64,000 bases of DNA from contig CM030836.1 of the NCBI GenBank assembly GCA_018105865.1, positions 1,054,001 to 1,118,000 on the forward strand. The letters are read 5' to 3'. This DNA comes from Metaphire vulgaris. Lineage: Eukaryota > Annelida > Clitellata > Crassiclitellata > Megascolecidae. Under the pieces are notes generated by a model, which saw nothing but the letters and a program-made list of their open reading frames with translations, had not been told where the DNA came from and did no database searches. Shown one piece after another: positions 60,352 through 64,000 of the stretch. The translations under genes were made by a program, and so were the position numbers. Within the stretch, counting starts at the first letter, position 1. Every line of letters starts with the position of its first letter.

Positions 60352-60700
60352 GTGTTTCTGTCTCTCGACAGGTCAGGTATCCAGTTATTCCACCCGATCG
60401 ATTGCTTGCTTCTTTTTGAGTTCCTGATATCCTTTATTCATCATCCACTCCAACATCATCTTTCTCAGTCTACCTTTCACTCTTTCCTCCATTTTTCCTT
60501 CGATTATTGTTCTTAGGAGAGAGTCATGCCGGAGGACATGTCCCATCCAATTTCTCTGCCTTTTCCGGATTGTATCTATCAGGCTTCTTTCTTCTTCTAT
60601 CTCCTTCATCACTTCCTCGTTTGTCTTATCCTGTGTGTATTTTACAGTTATGTGGATAACGAGGTATATAATAACAATTGAAATTAATGCCATCTCTTAC
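60270..60700 (-). mobile_element. Non-LTR retrotransposon 3' end with GAT tail, in lectin pseudogene
   Basis: The minus strand reads IRKRQRNWMGHVLRHDSLLR, then IIEGKMEERVKGRLRKMMLE and RVEW, a LINE ORF2 C-terminus, ending in a long GAT/ATC repeat (60272-60352). It is absent from the intact lectin paralogue. Confidence 0.75.
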
Positions 60701-61334
60701 ACGAGAGTTGAATAAATATTCAAACTACTTACTGTTGAATTGTTGCTGGAGATATCTTCTAACTGCTTCCTGTTTGGCAGAATTCTTTATTGAAACCATT
60801 TGTGCTCCAGTCTTCTTTCTTGCACAGGCATTTCGAGCGTTGTCCCATGTCATCCGCTCCAGATTCAAATAGAGACATTGGTTGATTTCAGGCACATAGT
60901 CAAAACCGTAAGGACATACTGCAAATACATCAACAGCTAACTCTTTGTTAAAATTACTATATTAAAACGTCTCTTTCAAACTCAATCGCCACCTCGCACA
61001 CATAGTTCGTATAAATTGACTTGCTATCGTATTCTGCATTGTTTGATAAAAGCTATACTAGTATACCGTATTTACTGATGCGTGAAGGGCTTCTGGGAAA
61101 ATCCGGTTTGCAAGGACGGAATGCAGACCAAAATTCTTATGATCAATGTTCTGAAACTTAAATATCGTTATCTTATGCGGTGTGTCCAACCAAACATGGG
61201 TCAATTACGTTTTAAGCAATTACAATTAAAGGTTCTAAATCGTCATCTCCTTTATACCCTGCATCCTTTTCTCAAGTCTTTAGAACAAAAGGCATAACCA
61301 TTGGTTCCAAATGCAATTTCCTCCGTAGATATAA

Positions 61335-62757
<1,423 letters not shown>

Positions 62758-63764
62758 AAGTACAGATTTAAAAGGACCTACAAATGGGAACTAGAACCAA
62801 TTTCGATGCGTTTCTATTATTCGTTAGATTACCAATTTGTTTGACGAGCTGATAGATGTCTCCCACTTGTTGGAGCAGCGATTGCAGGCGACCATCAATT
62901 CTTTCAACTTCAGTCGAAATATTCTGATCAAGACGCTGCAAGGACAGGTCATGACTTTGAATTCTCTCTTTGATGCTTTGCACTGCATTGTCAATCTTCT
63001 TATGAATTCCATCGATTCCATCAGTCGTGTTTCTGCGCATAGCTTGCAATATTTGGTCGTGGCCTTTTAAGCTTTTCCTTGATATTTTGTTCTTCTTTGG
63101 CGAGCAGCAGCAGACTTTCATCAGCGCTTTGGAACTTTTGGTCAATTACCTCCAAGCCTCAGGGACACATTTTGATACATCTGGTCTAAATCTTGTCAAC
63201 AAAAGCATTTATTTTCACCTCTCGCTCTTTTTCACCCAATGCATTAATTTTAACAGAGAGGTTTTGAAACATTCAGGAGATCATGGCAATGCTCTTTAGA
63301 CATTATTTTACCGGATTCATCGGCATCATCAAATCGTTCACCGATTCTTTCCAGTTTGAAGGACAGCTCTCCCAGTTTGATTTGAACATTTTGATGATAC
63401 TCTTCCTGAGCTTCTATAGAGCAAGCGTGCGATCCTGTGCTGATATCCATGTATGTCGAGAGAGTACACTGTCCCTTCATGGGTAACATACTTCTATAGA
63501 TTATATTGAAAGAAAGAAAAAGAAACTGTAGCGCATTTTTACGAGCCTTACACAGATTTTACTAGTGACGATGAACCTGTAATTTGAACGCTGACGAAGC
63601 AGCAAGTTATTAATGCTCTCTGTCTACAAGTTCATAAACTACGCCGATAGCCAATATGCTTTATGGTTTTATCCCTTCGAGCATTGTGCGCCAAATTTAG
63701 ACACACCTGTGTACTAAGATGCGTATCTATTAAATTTGTCTCATGTCCATCCTTCTAAGCGGAT

Positions 63765-64000
63765 TTGAGACATGAATCCTACAGGCACGAGACACTCAAA
63801 CATTACATTACACCGCCTGTCTTCTTTCGTCACGTGGATCGCATCCCAGCCCATCGCGCTATTATCTGTGATATCGCTCGCCGTACCGACTGGCGCCCAC
63901 GTGCAGACGAGGCGACGACGCTGTATATGCCCTCCCCTCCCAGAAGATGGTGGCGATGATCTGCCCTCACAATCCTACACGAATGGCACTTCGCCGTCGG
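63765..64000 (+). mobile_element. Retroelement ORF2 C-terminal fragment, lectin unit 2
   Basis: Paralogue of 51,700-51,912 with FRHVDRIPAHRAIICDI. It continues further toward RRWWR-type sequence and the window end. Confidence 0.45.

Overview
The window is animal nuclear DNA: AT-rich, with split genes and GT-AG introns, tRNA-derived SINEs, many degenerate non-LTR retrotransposon ends, several MITE families and long trinucleotide microsatellites. TTAGGG/CCCTAA words, the frequent TAGGCCTA word, pancreatic-lipase-type and secreted C-type lectin genes, and a multi-copy amidated neuropeptide precursor suggest a marine invertebrate, perhaps an ambulacrarian (echinoderm or hemichordate). The species call is inference only. 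I found no bacterial genes, rRNA or CRISPR array.

Region 1 (1 to about 34,120) is a tandem head-to-tail duplication of a minus-strand lipase gene with its 5' flank. Unit A is about 1-8,800 and unit B about 13,340-34,120. I could assemble both lipases exon by exon with matching splice phases: signal peptide, Ser/Asp/His triad, and no PLAT domain (C-terminus seen only in B). Unit B is more than twice as long, mainly because intron 1 of lipase B holds an 11,477-bp segment (20,121-31,597). That segment is bounded by 32-bp terminal inverted repeats and by two different AACGTT-rich subterminal tandem arrays. The paralogous intron in unit A is an empty site. Inside the segment is a spliced coding remnant, tentatively BEN-like.

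Region 2 (35,300-43,930, plus strand) holds a two-exon neuropeptide precursor. A signal-peptide exon lies at 35,328-35,484 and a GC-rich exon at 43,085-43,482. The second exon encodes four GKR-flanked copies of [F/Y]-I-G-L-amide, a tachykinin-like FxGL core without the usual terminal residue. The 7.6-kb intron carries LINE remnants, MITEs and microsatellites.

Region 3 (46,690-64,000) is a second tandem duplication, of a minus-strand secreted coiled-coil C-type lectin gene. The copy at 47,275-51,496 is intact (375 aa with QPD and WND motifs). The copy at 58,975-63,536 is a pseudogene with several frameshifts. An orphan third lipase terminal exon (45,851-45,961) sits just outside it.

Because both duplications give paired alleles of each site, several mobile elements can be checked against an empty site inside the same window: a hAT MITE at 8,158, a solo LTR at 49,318, and the 11.5-kb element. 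The rest is intergenic or intronic DNA dominated by repeats.
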